NCBI GenBank assembly: GCA_964645155.1
Contig: CAZYBG010000093.1
Span: 1-11,263, forward strand
Length of the DNA stretch: 11,263 nucleotides
Direction: 5' to 3'
Origin: CAZYBG01 sp964645155
GTDB lineage: Bacteria; Pseudomonadota; Alphaproteobacteria; Rhodobacterales; Rhodobacteraceae
A program made the translations under genes and the position numbers. How positions within the stretch are numbered: the stretch's first letter is position 1; each line of letters starts with the position of its first letter. Below, in pieces: positions 1-8,222 of the stretch. A model generated the notes under the pieces. That model was not told the DNA's origin. It saw only the letters and a program-made list of their open reading frames with translations, and searched no databases.

Positions 1-1037
1 GCATCCGTGGCATGGGCGAGAAGCGCCGCCGGCAGCCGCTCGCCCCAGAGATCGAGCCGCTGGCGCGGCGTGGTCACCAGCGCATCGGGCCGCGGCAGCG
101 CGCGGGACAGGTCGCGCAGGCGCTGGCGCCGGTCGGCGGTCGCGCGGGCCGCGGACCGGACCAGCCGCGCCTCCTGCTCGGCCGCCCAGGCGAGCAGCTC
201 GGCCCGGACCGGCACCGCCATCTCGGCCGCGGCAGTCGGCGTCGGCGCCCGCCGGTCGGCGGCGAAGTCGATCAGCGTCGTGTCGGTCTCGTGCCCCACG
301 GCCGAGATCAGCGGGATCGCGGAGGCCGCCGCGGCACGCACCACGATCTCCTCGTTGAAGCCCCAGAGGTCCTCGACGCTGCCGCCGCCGCGGGCGACGA
401 TCAGCAGATCCGGGCGCGGCACCGGGCCGCCCGCTTCAAGCGCGTTGAAGCCGCGGATCGCCGCCGCGACCTCGGGCGCGCACCGCTCGCCCTGGACCGC
501 GACCGGCCAGATCAGCACGGTGCGCGGAAACCGGTCGCGCAGGCGGTGCAGGATGTCGCGGATCACCGCGCCCGAGGGCGAGGTGACGACGCCGATCACC
601 TCCGGCAGGAACGGCAGCGGCTTCTTCCGCGCCTCGGCGAACAGGCCCTCGGCCGCAAGCGCGGCCTTGCGCTTCTCCAGCAGCGCCATCAGCGCGCCCT
701 GCCCGGCGGGGCGGATGTCGTCGATGACGATCTGGTACTTCGACTGGCCGGGGAACGTGGTGAGCCGGCCGGTCGCGATCACCTCCATGCCCTCCTCCGG
801 GCGGGTCTGGAGACGGTCGACGACGCCCTTCCAGATCACGCCGGAAATCACCGCGCGGTCGTCCTTGAGGTCGAGATAGGCGTGCCCCGAGCGCGGCCAC
901 GAGACGCGGCCGATCTCGCCACGGACGCGGATCAGTCCGAACTCGCCCTCGATCACACGCTTGATCGCGCCCGAAAGCTCGCTGACCGTGAATGCGGGCG
1001 CGTTGCCGCCGGGCTCGTCCTCGATCACCTCGCTCAT
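1..1037 (-). CDS. xseA: Exodeoxyribonuclease VII large subunit, 3' end cut by the window
   Basis: Catalytic large subunit of exonuclease VII, a cytoplasmic nuclease made with several copies of XseB that cuts single-stranded DNA from either end into oligonucleotides. The reading frame is open from the ATG at 1037 to the window edge and gives 345 residues. An N-terminal OB-fold region (about 14-108, with SGHAYLDLKDD near 50-60) is followed by the catalytic domain: VIGVVTSPSGAVIRDI near 147-162, ARGGGSVEDLWGFNEE at 215-230 and SAVGHETDTTLIDFAADRRAPTPTAAAE near 245-272, split here as GHETD at 248-252 and the Arg/Pro-rich segment after it. These are family hallmarks. The visible part ends in the coiled-coil region; the family is usually 400-530 residues, so the C-terminus lies outside. 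The start is supported by the conserved N-terminus (FTVSELSGAIKRVIE) and a modest GAGG just upstream. It diverges from purD across 69 bp. xseB is not visible. Confidence 0.96.
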   Translation of the reverse strand, partial: MSEVIEDEPGGNAPAFTVSELSGAIKRVIEGEFGLIRVRGEIGRVSWPRSGHAYLDLKDDRAVISGVIWKGVVDRLQTRPEEGMEVIATGRLTTFPGQSKYQIVIDDIRPAGQGALMALLEKRKAALAAEGLFAEARKKPLPFLPEVIGVVTSPSGAVIRDILHRLRDRFPRTVLIWPVAVQGERCAPEVAAAIRGFNALEAGGPVPRPDLLIVARGGGSVEDLWGFNEEIVVRAAAASAIPLISAVGHETDTTLIDFAADRRAPTPTAAAEMAVPVRAELLAWAAEQEARLVRSAARATADRRQRLRDLSRALPRPDALVTTPRQRLDLWGERLPAALLAHATD

Positions 1038-1047
1038 CGGCCCTCGC

Positions 1048-1076
1048 TTGCCACGCCTGCCGGCCGACCCTAGAAC
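1048..1076 (+). promoter_or_regulatory. Candidate housekeeping promoter of purD
   Basis: TTGCCA at 1048-1053 and TAGAAC at 1071-1076 are separated by 17 bp. The -10 element, read with its two preceding bases as ccTAGAAC, matches 7 of 8 positions of the alphaproteobacterial consensus GCTANAWC described for Caulobacter sigma-70 promoters, and the -35 keeps the TTG core. Transcription would begin near 1083, leaving a leader of about 24 bases before the purD ATG at 1107. The element sits in the 69-bp gap between the divergent xseA and purD starts. The match is direct; promoter activity is inferred. Confidence 0.5.
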
Positions 1077-1106
1077 GCGGGGCGGAAAAGGCCAAGCGGG
1101 GCAGCC

Positions 1107-2369
1107 ATGAACATCCTGATCCTCGGCGGGGGCGGGCGCGAACATGCGCTGGCCTGGGCGTTCCTGCAGAACCCCAAATGCGACCGGCTGATCGTGGCCC
1201 CGGGCAATGCGGGGATCGCGGCGATCGCCGAATGCGCCGGGATCGACATCCTCGACGGCGCCGCGGTGGTGGCCTTCGCGGCCGAGAACGCGGTCGAGTT
1301 CGTGGTGATCGGCCCCGAGGCGCCGCTTGCCGCGGGCGTGGCCGATGCCTGCCGGGCGGCGGGGCTTCTGACCTTCGGCCCGTCGGCCGCGGCCGCCCGG
1401 CTCGAAAGCTCGAAAAGCTTCACCAAGGAGGTCTGCGCCGCCTGCGGCGCACCGACCGCGGCCTGGGCCCGGTTCGCCGACGCCGCCGCGGCGCGCGACC
1501 ACATCCTCGCGGCACCCCTGCCGATCGTGGTCAAGGCGGACGGCCTGGCCGCCGGCAAGGGCGTCGTCGTCGCGACCACCCGGGCCGAGGCGCTCGCCGC
1601 GGTCGACGACATGTTCGGCGGCAGCTTCGGCGCGGCCGGGGCCGAGGTGGTGATCGAGGAGTTCATGCCGGGCGAGGAGGCGTCGTTCTTCGTGCTCTGC
1701 GACGGCCGGGACGTGCTGCCGATCGGCACCGCGCAGGACCACAAGCGCGCCGGAGACGGCGATACCGGGCCGAATACCGGCGGGATGGGCGCCTATTCCC
1801 CGGCGCCGGTCCTGACCGCGGCGATCGAGGCGCAGGCGCTCGACGAGATCGTCCGGCCGACGGTGGCCGAGATGGCCCGCCGCGGAACGCCGTTCCAGGG
1901 CGTGCTCTATGCCGGGCTGATGATCGCCGGGGGCCGCGCGCGGCTGGTCGAATACAACGCCCGCTTCGGCGATCCGGAATGCCAGGCGCTGATGATGCGC
2001 CTCGGCGGACAGGCGCTCGACCTGCTCGAGGCGGCGGCCGAGGGGCGCCTGGCCGAGGCCCGGGTCAACTGGGCCGACGACCACGCGCTGACCGTGGTCC
2101 TGGCCACGCGGGGCTATCCGGGCGCCTATGCCAGCGGCTCGCAGATCCGCCGGGTCGAGGAACTGCCGCAAGATTCCTCGCAGGTCATGTTCCATGCCGG
2201 GACGGCGGCGCGCGACGGCGGCCTCGTCGCCGCCGGCGGGCGGGTTCTGAACGCCACCGGGCGCGGCGCCACCCTGGCCGAGGCGCGCGCCCGCGCCTAT
2301 GCGCTGGCCGAGGCGGTGGACTGGCCGGGCGGCTGGTTCCGGCGCGACATCGGCTGGCGCGCGCTTTGA
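1107..2369 (+). CDS. purD: Phosphoribosylamine--glycine ligase (GAR synthetase)
   Basis: Second step of de novo purine synthesis: ATP-dependent joining of glycine to 5-phosphoribosylamine to give glycinamide ribonucleotide, in the cytoplasm. The 420-residue product is close to the family's usual size (429 in E. coli). In order: N-domain with the GGGGREHALAW phosphate-binding loop (7-17) and PGNAGI (32-37); GPEAPLAAGVAD (69-80); ATP-grasp fold with KADGLAAGKGVVVA (143-156), EEFMPGEEASFF (184-195), DTGPNTGGMGAYSP (219-232); and the PurD signature RFGDPECQ at 286-293. The C-terminal domain runs to the TGA at 2369. The ATG at 1107 begins directly with the beta-strand before the glycine loop, as expected. 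The ribosome binding site is weak. It stands alone after its own promoter and converges on the FG-GAP gene over a hairpin. Other pur genes are not nearby. Confidence 0.97.
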   Translation: MNILILGGGGREHALAWAFLQNPKCDRLIVAPGNAGIAAIAECAGIDILDGAAVVAFAAENAVEFVVIGPEAPLAAGVADACRAAGLLTFGPSAAAARLESSKSFTKEVCAACGAPTAAWARFADAAAARDHILAAPLPIVVKADGLAAGKGVVVATTRAEALAAVDDMFGGSFGAAGAEVVIEEFMPGEEASFFVLCDGRDVLPIGTAQDHKRAGDGDTGPNTGGMGAYSPAPVLTAAIEAQALDEIVRPTVAEMARRGTPFQGVLYAGLMIAGGRARLVEYNARFGDPECQALMMRLGGQALDLLEAAAEGRLAEARVNWADDHALTVVLATRGYPGAYASGSQIRRVEELPQDSSQVMFHAGTAARDGGLVAAGGRVLNATGRGATLAEARARAYALAEAVDWPGGWFRRDIGWRAL

Positions 2370-2386
2370 GGGCGGCCAAAGACAGG

Positions 2387-2411
2387 CCGGGGGAGGCGCT
2401 GCCTCCCCCGG
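2387..2411. terminator. Strong hairpin shared by two convergent genes
   Basis: A perfect 11-bp inverted repeat, CCGGGGGAGGC / GCCTCCCCCGG, with a 3-base GCT loop lies between the purD stop (2369) and the FG-GAP gene stop (2454), so it is placed to end transcription from both sides. There is no clear T-run on the rightward strand. Leftward, the bases after the stem are CCTGTCTTTGG, only weakly T-rich. Stem strength and position argue for a terminator; efficiency cannot be judged from sequence. Confidence 0.7.
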
Positions 2412-2443
2412 ACCCCCGCCGGAGTATATGCGACAGAATGAAG
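2387..2443 (+). repeat. Rhodobacteraceae-type intergenic palindrome with conserved tail
   Basis: The hairpin is followed by GGACCCCCGCCGGAGTATATG (2410-2430), written here as the G/C block at 2410-2420 and GGAGTATATG at 2421-2430, then cgacagaATGAAG to 2443. From memory, this order (GC palindrome, CGGACCCCC, GGAGTATTT, a short spacer and AAGATGAAG) is scattered in intergenic sites, often gene 3' ends, in Rhodobacteraceae genomes. Only one copy is in this window, so the repeat assignment rests on recall and not on local comparison. Confidence 0.5.
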
Positions 2444-2453
2444 GGAGGGGGGA

Positions 2454-3173
2454 TCAGGGGCAGGCGAGCGCCCGCACCGCCGCGCCGAGACTGCCATTTG
2501 GGCCGAGGTCGCGGCTGACGAGGCGGCCGCCCTCAAGCCGCGTGGCCTGGAGGCGCGACCAGTCGGGGCTGGCGGTGACGACCTCGGGCGGGGCGCCGGG
2601 GCAGGCGCGCAGGCCGCCCAGTATCTCGCGGTCGCCGATCCGGTGGTTGGTGTGGCCCTCGGCCGAGGCGACCTCGGTCAGGTCCGGCCCGGCGGGATCG
2701 TAGCGGACGACGCGCAGGATGCGGGCAAGGTGGGGGCGGTCGACATAGGCGATCTCGATCCGGCCGTCGCCGTCCAGATCGGCGATGGCGGCCGGGGCGA
2801 GCCAGCGGAAGCGCGTGCCGATGAAGGGCGTTGCCGTGCGCAGGGCCAGCGTGCCGCCGTCGAGCCCGTAGACGGCGAGCCGGGCCCCCCGGTCCTTATG
2901 GCTTTCCACCACCACCACTTCCGGTGCGCCGTCGCCGTCGAGGTCGGCGAGCCGCGGCGCGGTGTCCTCGAACACCAGCGGGTCGGGCCGGCGGACGGCG
3001 AGGCGGCGGCCGTCGGACAGGGTCACGGTGAGGGTGTCGTGCTCGACGGCGTCGCCGAGGACGCCGTGCGGGTAGCGGTTGGTCGGCCCGTCGTAGCGGG
3101 CGGCGACCACGGTCTGCGCGGACAGCGCGGCGGGCAGCGTCAGCGCGAGGATCAGCGCCGCCGCCAGCCGCAT
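2454..3173 (-). CDS. Secreted FG-GAP/VCBS-repeat protein
   Basis: A 239-residue product with a clear signal peptide: MRLAAAL, a hydrophobic core, and a likely type I cleavage at AALSAQ (about residue 19/20). The mature part carries two DLDGDG calcium-binding-like loops, at 77-82 (before APEVVVVES) and 132-137 (before RIEIAYVDRP). Each follows the pattern hydrophobic-A-DLDGDG-x-x-E-hydrophobic strand of FG-GAP/VCBS (integrin-alpha-like propeller) repeats, which probably build a small beta-propeller outside the cytoplasm. Cys191 and Cys238 could form a disulfide. Function is unknown; such domains usually mediate binding. The ATG at 3173 overlaps the ferredoxin stop (TGATG, one shared base), so translation is coupled. 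A longer in-frame extension to 3728 was rejected because it would overlap all of the ferredoxin and lose the signal peptide. Confidence 0.85.
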   Translation of the reverse strand: MRLAAALILALTLPAALSAQTVVAARYDGPTNRYPHGVLGDAVEHDTLTVTLSDGRRLAVRRPDPLVFEDTAPRLADLDGDGAPEVVVVESHKDRGARLAVYGLDGGTLALRTATPFIGTRFRWLAPAAIADLDGDGRIEIAYVDRPHLARILRVVRYDPAGPDLTEVASAEGHTNHRIGDREILGGLRACPGAPPEVVTASPDWSRLQATRLEGGRLVSRDLGPNGSLGAAVRALACP

Positions 3174-3496
3174 CAGATCTGCTTTTCCGGCATCTGCACG
3201 ATGAGCCCGTCGAGCGCGTCGGTCACCTTGAGCTGGCAGGTCAGCCGCGACCGGGCGGTGTCGGGCTGGTAGGCGAAGTCGAGCATGTCTTCCTCCATGC
3301 TCTCCTTCGGCGGCAGCCGCGCCACCCAGTCGGGGTGCACGTAGACATGGCAGGTCGAACAGGCGCAGGCGCCGCCGCAATCGGCCTCGATCCCCGGAAT
3401 GCCGTTGTCGCGGGCGCCTTCCATCACGGTCAGCCCGTTCGGAACCTCCACCACATGCGCGGTGCCGTCGTGCTCGATATAGGTGATCTTCGCCAT
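3173..3496 (-). CDS. fdxE: [2Fe-2S] ferredoxin, ferredoxin VI type
   Basis: Small soluble electron carrier of the adrenodoxin/putidaredoxin class, 107 residues. The cluster ligands are Cys40, Cys46 and Cys49 in C-x5-C-x2-C (ADCGGACACSTC region) and Cys87 in RLTCQ. The segments IEHDGT, GLTVMEGARDNGIPGI, DFAYQP and the C-terminal PEKQI agree closely with my memory of R. capsulatus FdVI (gene fdxE), so the symbol is by similarity. In related bacteria such ferredoxins serve cytochrome P450s or Fe-S assembly; the partner here cannot be told. Two ATGs lie in tandem (3499 and 3496). I chose the second because MAKI matches FdVI and because GGGA at its proper distance (6 bases) favours it. It is followed by the FG-GAP gene with a TGATG overlap and preceded by upp after 75 bp on the same strand. 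Confidence 0.93.
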   Translation of the reverse strand: MAKITYIEHDGTAHVVEVPNGLTVMEGARDNGIPGIEADCGGACACSTCHVYVHPDWVARLPPKESMEEDMLDFAYQPDTARSRLTCQLKVTDALDGLIVQMPEKQI

Positions 3497-3525
3497 CATC
3501 TTTCCCAGCCACGCCCCTCGCGCCG

Positions 3526-3555
3526 GAGATAGGCCAAAGCCCGGCGGTTTGCCAG
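3526..3555 (-). promoter_or_regulatory. Weak candidate promoter for the ferredoxin gene
   Basis: On the minus strand, CTGGCA (3555-3550) and TATCTC (3531-3526) are separated by 18 bp. The -10 matches 5 of 6 positions of TANAWC and the -35 matches 4 of 6 of TTGACA. A start near 3519 would give a leader of about 20 bases. It lies in the 72-bp gap after the upp stop and would let fdxE and the FG-GAP gene be expressed apart from the nucleoside operon. Sequence match only. Confidence 0.3.
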
Positions 3556-3571
3556 AGGCCGCGCCGCGGCG

Positions 3572-4216
3572 CTACTTGGTGCCGAACATCCGGTCGCCGG
3601 CATCGCCGAGGCCGGGCACGATGTAGCCGAGCTGGTTCAGGTGGCTGTCGACGGCGGCGGTGACGATCGGCACGTCGGGATGCGCCGCCTTCATCCGGGC
3701 GATGCCCTCGGGCGCCGCGAGCAGGCACAGGAAGCGGATGTTGGTCGCCCCCGCCTGCTTGAGCAGATCGACCGCCGCGGCCGAGGAATTGCCGGTCGCG
3801 AGCATCGGGTCGACGACGATCACGATCCGGTCCTCGAGCTGGGTCGGGACCTTGAAATAGTACTGCACCGGCTGCAGCGTCTCATGGTCGCGGTAGAGCC
3901 CGATGAAGCCGACCCGCGCCGCCGGGATCAGCTCGAGGATGCCGTCGAGCAGGCCGTTTCCGGCCCGCAGGATCGAGACCAGCGCCAGCTTCTTGCCCTC
4001 GATCACCGGCGCGTCCATCTCGCGGAGCGGCGTCTCGATGCGCTTTGTCGTCATCGGCAGCTCGCGGGTGACCTCGTAGGCGAGAAGCAGGCTGATCTCG
4101 CGCAGAAGCTGCCGGAACGAGGCGGTCGAGGTGTCCTTCTCGCGCATCAGGGTCAGCTTGTGCTGGACCAGCGGGTGGTCGACGACGATCACGTGCGGGT
4201 CGACGGGGCTGGTCAT
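3572..4216 (-). CDS. upp: Uracil phosphoribosyltransferase
   Basis: Converts uracil and PRPP to UMP and pyrophosphate; cytoplasmic pyrimidine salvage. The product has 214 residues (208 in E. coli). The PRPP loop VVDPMLATGNSSAAAV at 134-149 and the uracil-binding C-terminal stretch GYIVPGLGDAGDRMFGT at 197-213 are intact, as are KRIETPL (58-64) and SILRAGNGLLDGI (81-93). The start at 4216 is set by the conserved HPLVQHKLTLMR near 14-25, a GGAG 8 bases upstream, and an ATGA overlap of 4 bases with the add stop. A longer frame extending to 4615 is read through add and is not real. As the last gene of the salvage operon it uses the uracil released upstream by DeoA acting on deoxyuridine from Cdd. 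No clear terminator follows. Confidence 0.97.
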   Translation of the reverse strand: MTSPVDPHVIVVDHPLVQHKLTLMREKDTSTASFRQLLREISLLLAYEVTRELPMTTKRIETPLREMDAPVIEGKKLALVSILRAGNGLLDGILELIPAARVGFIGLYRDHETLQPVQYYFKVPTQLEDRIVIVVDPMLATGNSSAAAVDLLKQAGATNIRFLCLLAAPEGIARMKAAHPDVPIVTAAVDSHLNQLGYIVPGLGDAGDRMFGTK

Positions 4217-5187
4217 GCTGCGGGCTCCAGTTTCCTGAGGATGCGGTCGCGGGTGGCGGCATCGCAGAAGGCCGCCTCCATCGCCGTGCGGTTGAGGCTG
4301 GCGAACACGCCGTCGTCCCAGTCGAACGCCTCGGCGAGGCGGGCGAACTCGTTCTCCATCGTGGTGTGGAAGAACGGCGGGTCGTCGGTCGAGACGGTGA
4401 CCTTCACGCCGCGTTCGCGGAGCAGGCCGATCGGGTGCTGCCGCCAGCCGGGATAGATGCCGAGCGCGATGTTCGAGCCGGGGCAGACCTCGAGCACCGT
4501 GCCGCGCTCGGCCAGCTCGTCGACAAGCGCAAGGTCGGTCGCCGCGCGCACGCCGTGGCCGATCCGCTCGGCCCCGGCGGCGAGCGCGTCGCGCACCTCG
4601 TCCGGGCCGTTCCACTCGCCGGCATGCAGGGTGAGGCGCAGGCCCGCCTCGCGGGCGCAGGCATAGCTCCAGTCGAAGTCCGCCAGCCTGCCCTTCCGCT
4701 CGTCGCCCGCGATGCCGAAGCCGGTGACGAAGTCGCCCGCCGTCTCGGCCGCGCAGAGCGCTGCGCCGCGCGCCCGCTCGGGGCCGAGGTGGCGGATGCA
4801 GGTGACGATGCCGCGCGTCACGATCCCGGCCTTCCGCTCGGCCTCGTCGGCCGCCTCGCGCAGTGCGCCGAGGTAGTCGCGCCAGGCGGCGACGTCGTTG
4901 CCGCCGCAGAACTCGGGCGAGAGGAACAGCTCGGTGTAGATCACCCCGCTCGCCGCGCTTTCCTCCAGAACGGCCAGCATGAGGCGGCGGTAGTCCTCGG
5001 GCGTCTGCAAGGTCGAGGAAACGGCGGCATAGACGTCGATGAAGTGCCAGAAGTCGCGATAGGCGTAGTTGCCGTCCGCATCGAAGACACCCGAGATGTC
5101 CATCGACTTCTCCCGCGCCAGGCCGCGGATGAAGGCCGGCGGCGCGGCGCCCTCGAGGTGCAGGTGCAGTTCGGCCTTGGGGGTCAC
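4213..5187 (-). CDS. add: Adenosine deaminase
   Basis: Zinc hydrolase of the amidohydrolase superfamily converting (deoxy)adenosine to (deoxy)inosine and ammonia; 324 residues (333 in E. coli). Metal ligands and catalytic residues are visible: H8 and H10 in ELHLHLEG (6-13), H188 and E191 in HAGEWNGP, H211 in GHGV, and D268-D269 in STDDPPFF. The STDDPP form fits adenosine deaminase better than the adenine deaminases of the same family, which from memory read NSDDPAYF, but substrate choice is not proved. The start is GTG at 5187: it gives the normal N-terminus MTPKAELHLH, overlaps the deoB stop by 4 bases (GTGA), and has AGGAG 6 bases upstream inside the last deoB codons. Its product inosine needs a purine nucleoside phosphorylase, which is not in the window. 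Confidence 0.93.
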   Translation of the reverse strand: MTPKAELHLHLEGAAPPAFIRGLAREKSMDISGVFDADGNYAYRDFWHFIDVYAAVSSTLQTPEDYRRLMLAVLEESAASGVIYTELFLSPEFCGGNDVAAWRDYLGALREAADEAERKAGIVTRGIVTCIRHLGPERARGAALCAAETAGDFVTGFGIAGDERKGRLADFDWSYACAREAGLRLTLHAGEWNGPDEVRDALAAGAERIGHGVRAATDLALVDELAERGTVLEVCPGSNIALGIYPGWRQHPIGLLRERGVKVTVSTDDPPFFHTTMENEFARLAEAFDWDDGVFASLNRTAMEAAFCDAATRDRILRKLEPAA

Positions 5188-6391
5188 AGGAAGCTCCTGC
5201 CCGCGCCGCGCTCGGCCAGGCCCAGATGCGCGGCGAGGCTCGCGCCCACGTCGGCGAACGCCACCTGGCCGATCGCCCGCGCCGCGCCCCAGCCGACCAC
5301 CGGCACCCGCTCGCGCGTGTGGTCGGTGCCGGCCCAGGTCGGGTCGTTGCCGTGGTCGGCGGTGAAGATCATCAGGTCACCCTCGCGCAGCCGGCCCAGC
5401 ACCCGCGGCAGGCCGGAATCGAACCATTCCAGCGCGCGGGCGTAGCCGGCGACGTCGCGCCGGTGGCCGTGCAGGCTGTCGAACTCCACGAAGTTGGCGA
5501 AGGTCAACGATCCGTCTCCGGCACGGCCCGCCAAATCGACCAGATGTTCGAAAAGCTCAAGGTCAGTCCCCTTCCGCACCTCGTCGATCCCGCGCATCGA
5601 GAAGATGTCGCCGATCTTGCCGATCGCCTGCACCCGCCCACCCGCCGCAGACACCCAGTCGCACAGCGTCGGCGCGGGCGGGGCGATGGCGTAGTCGTGG
5701 CGGTTCGCGGTGCGGGTGAAGCCGCCGGCCTCGGTGCCGGTGAAGGGCCGCGCGATCACCCTTCCCACCTTCATCGCGTGGAGCGTCGGCGCCAGCGCCG
5801 CGCAGAGCGCGAGCAGCCGGTCGAGCCCGAACGCCTCCTCGTGCGCGGCGATCTGGAACACGCTGTCGGCCGAGGTGTAGCAGATCGGCCAGCCGGTGCG
5901 CAGATGCTCGGGCCCGAGCCGGGCGATGATCTCGGTGCCCGAGGCATGTTCGTTGCCGAGGATGCCCTCGGTGCCGGCCAGGCGGCAGACCTCGGCGACC
6001 AGGCTTTCGGGAAAGGCGGGCCGGGCCGCGGGGAAGTAGTGCCAGTCCCACGGCACCGGCACGCCTGTCAGCTCCCAGTGCCCGGACGGCGTGTCCTTGC
6101 CGCGCGACACCTCGGTTGCCGCGCCCCAGAGGCTCTCCGCGGCGGCGCCGAAGCCTTCCATCGCCGCGCCCGAGGCCAGCCGCACCGCGGCGCCGAGGCC
6201 CAGCCGGTCCAGATGCGGCAGGCGGAGCGGGCCGCTCCGCCCCCGGTCGGCATGGCCGGCGGCACAGGCCGCCGCGATATGGCCGAGCGTGTTGGCGCCG
6301 GTGTCGGGCACCTCGCCGTTGAAATAGTGCTCCGCGTCGGGCGCGCCGCCGGCGCCGGCCGAATCGAGCACCACCAGGAACGCCCGCGGCA

Positions 6392-6392
<1 letters not shown>
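5184..6392 (-). CDS. deoB: Phosphopentomutase
   Basis: Interconverts (deoxy)ribose 1-phosphate and 5-phosphate, linking nucleoside phosphorolysis to pentose metabolism. The product is 402 residues (407 in E. coli) of the alkaline phosphatase superfamily with two Mn2+ ions. Metal ligands expected from the family are present: D10 in LDSAGAGGAPDA, D305 and H310 in VEFDSLHGHRRD, D346-H347 in FTADHGNDP, and H358 in GTDHTRERVP. Thr101 in GKDTPSGHWE aligns with Thr85, the residue phosphorylated in the Bacillus cereus enzyme; the second Thr of that motif is Ser103 here, a mild change. PDTGANTLGHIA (29-40) and TSADSVFQIAAHEE (173-186) are also typical. The ATG shares one base with the deoA stop (TGATG), and the 3' end overlaps add by 4 bases. 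It takes the sugar phosphate made by DeoA. Confidence 0.97.
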
Positions 6393-7696
<1,304 letters not shown>

Positions 7697-7697
7697 C

Positions 7698-8087
7698 TCA
7701 GACCGCCATGTGGCTGGAGACGAAGGCGCCGGGCAGAAGCTCGTCAAGCCGCCGCGTGAGGGTGGCGCCGGCAACGGTCGCCATCGTCACCGGCACCGCG
7801 CCCGCGGCGAACTCGGCCAGCTTCTGGCGGCAGCCGCCGCAGGGCGGTACCGGAGAGGGCGCATCGGCGATCACCGCGACCTCGGCGATCTCGGTATCGC
7901 CGCCGGCGATCATCGCGGCGATGGCGCCGGCCTCGGCGCAGGTGCCTTCGGGATAGGCCGCGTTCTCGACATTGACGCCGGTATAGACCCGGCCCGAGGC
8001 GGCGCGGATGGCGGCGCCGACCTTGAAGTTGGAATAAGGCGCGTAGGCATGGCCGCGGATCGCGCGGGCCTCGTCGATCAGGCTCAT
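7698..8087 (-). CDS. cdd: Cytidine deaminase
   Basis: Zinc enzyme deaminating cytidine and deoxycytidine to uridine and deoxyuridine. The product has 129 residues, the size of the short homotetrameric class and less than half the E. coli dimeric form (294). The zinc site is complete: C50 in TCAEAGA with the proton-shuttling E52, and C83 and C86 in PPCGGCRQKL. YAPYSNFKVGAAI (15-27) and GVNVENAAYPEG (37-48) form the substrate pocket. The ATG at 8087 has a strong GGGAGG 7 bases upstream; longer readings of the frame run into the intergenic region. It is the first gene of the cdd-deoA-deoB-add-upp operon and feeds deoxyuridine to DeoA. I found no convincing promoter in the 135 bp upstream. Confidence 0.96.
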   Translation of the reverse strand: MSLIDEARAIRGHAYAPYSNFKVGAAIRAASGRVYTGVNVENAAYPEGTCAEAGAIAAMIAGGDTEIAEVAVIADAPSPVPPCGGCRQKLAEFAAGAVPVTMATVAGATLTRRLDELLPGAFVSSHMAV

Positions 8088-8147
8088 CGGTCGGCCTCCC
8101 CTTGGCGTCGCCCGACTGTGCGGCGCACCTCCCGCCGATGCAAGGGG

Positions 8148-8171
8148 AGGACGGGCCCCAGGACGGGCCCC
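8148..8171 (+). repeat. Perfect tandem repeat of a 12-mer in the cdd upstream region
   Basis: AGGACGGGCCCC occurs twice in direct tandem (8148-8159 and 8160-8171), and a partial third copy, ACGGGCCCC, is at 8187-8195. Each unit holds the palindrome GGGCCC. It lies in the 135-bp gap between cdd and the divergent DUF3072 gene, which otherwise holds only the two ribosome binding sites and no recognisable promoter. It could be slippage-prone GC sequence or paired sites for a regulator. Confidence 0.7.
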
Positions 8172-8222
8172 GCCCGGAACCCCGCCACGGGCCCCGCGTT
8201 GGGCCGAAGGAAGGAGACGCCC

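Noticed and set aside
12..1073. Long rightward open frames antisense to xseA
   Set aside because: Arg/Ala/Gly-rich translations with no recognisable motif, a by-product of GC-rich third positions; the opposite strand encodes clear XseA motifs.
992..2518. Long rightward frame overlapping purD in another register
   Set aside because: Arg-rich shadow; the purD frame carries every family motif.
3561..3572. Palindrome GCGCCGCGGCGC after the upp stop as a terminator
   Set aside because: Self-complementary without a loop and with no T-run; simple GC alternation.
2454..3728. FG-GAP protein read from a far upstream ATG (424 residues)
   Set aside because: The added part overlaps the whole ferredoxin gene out of frame and would bury the signal peptide.
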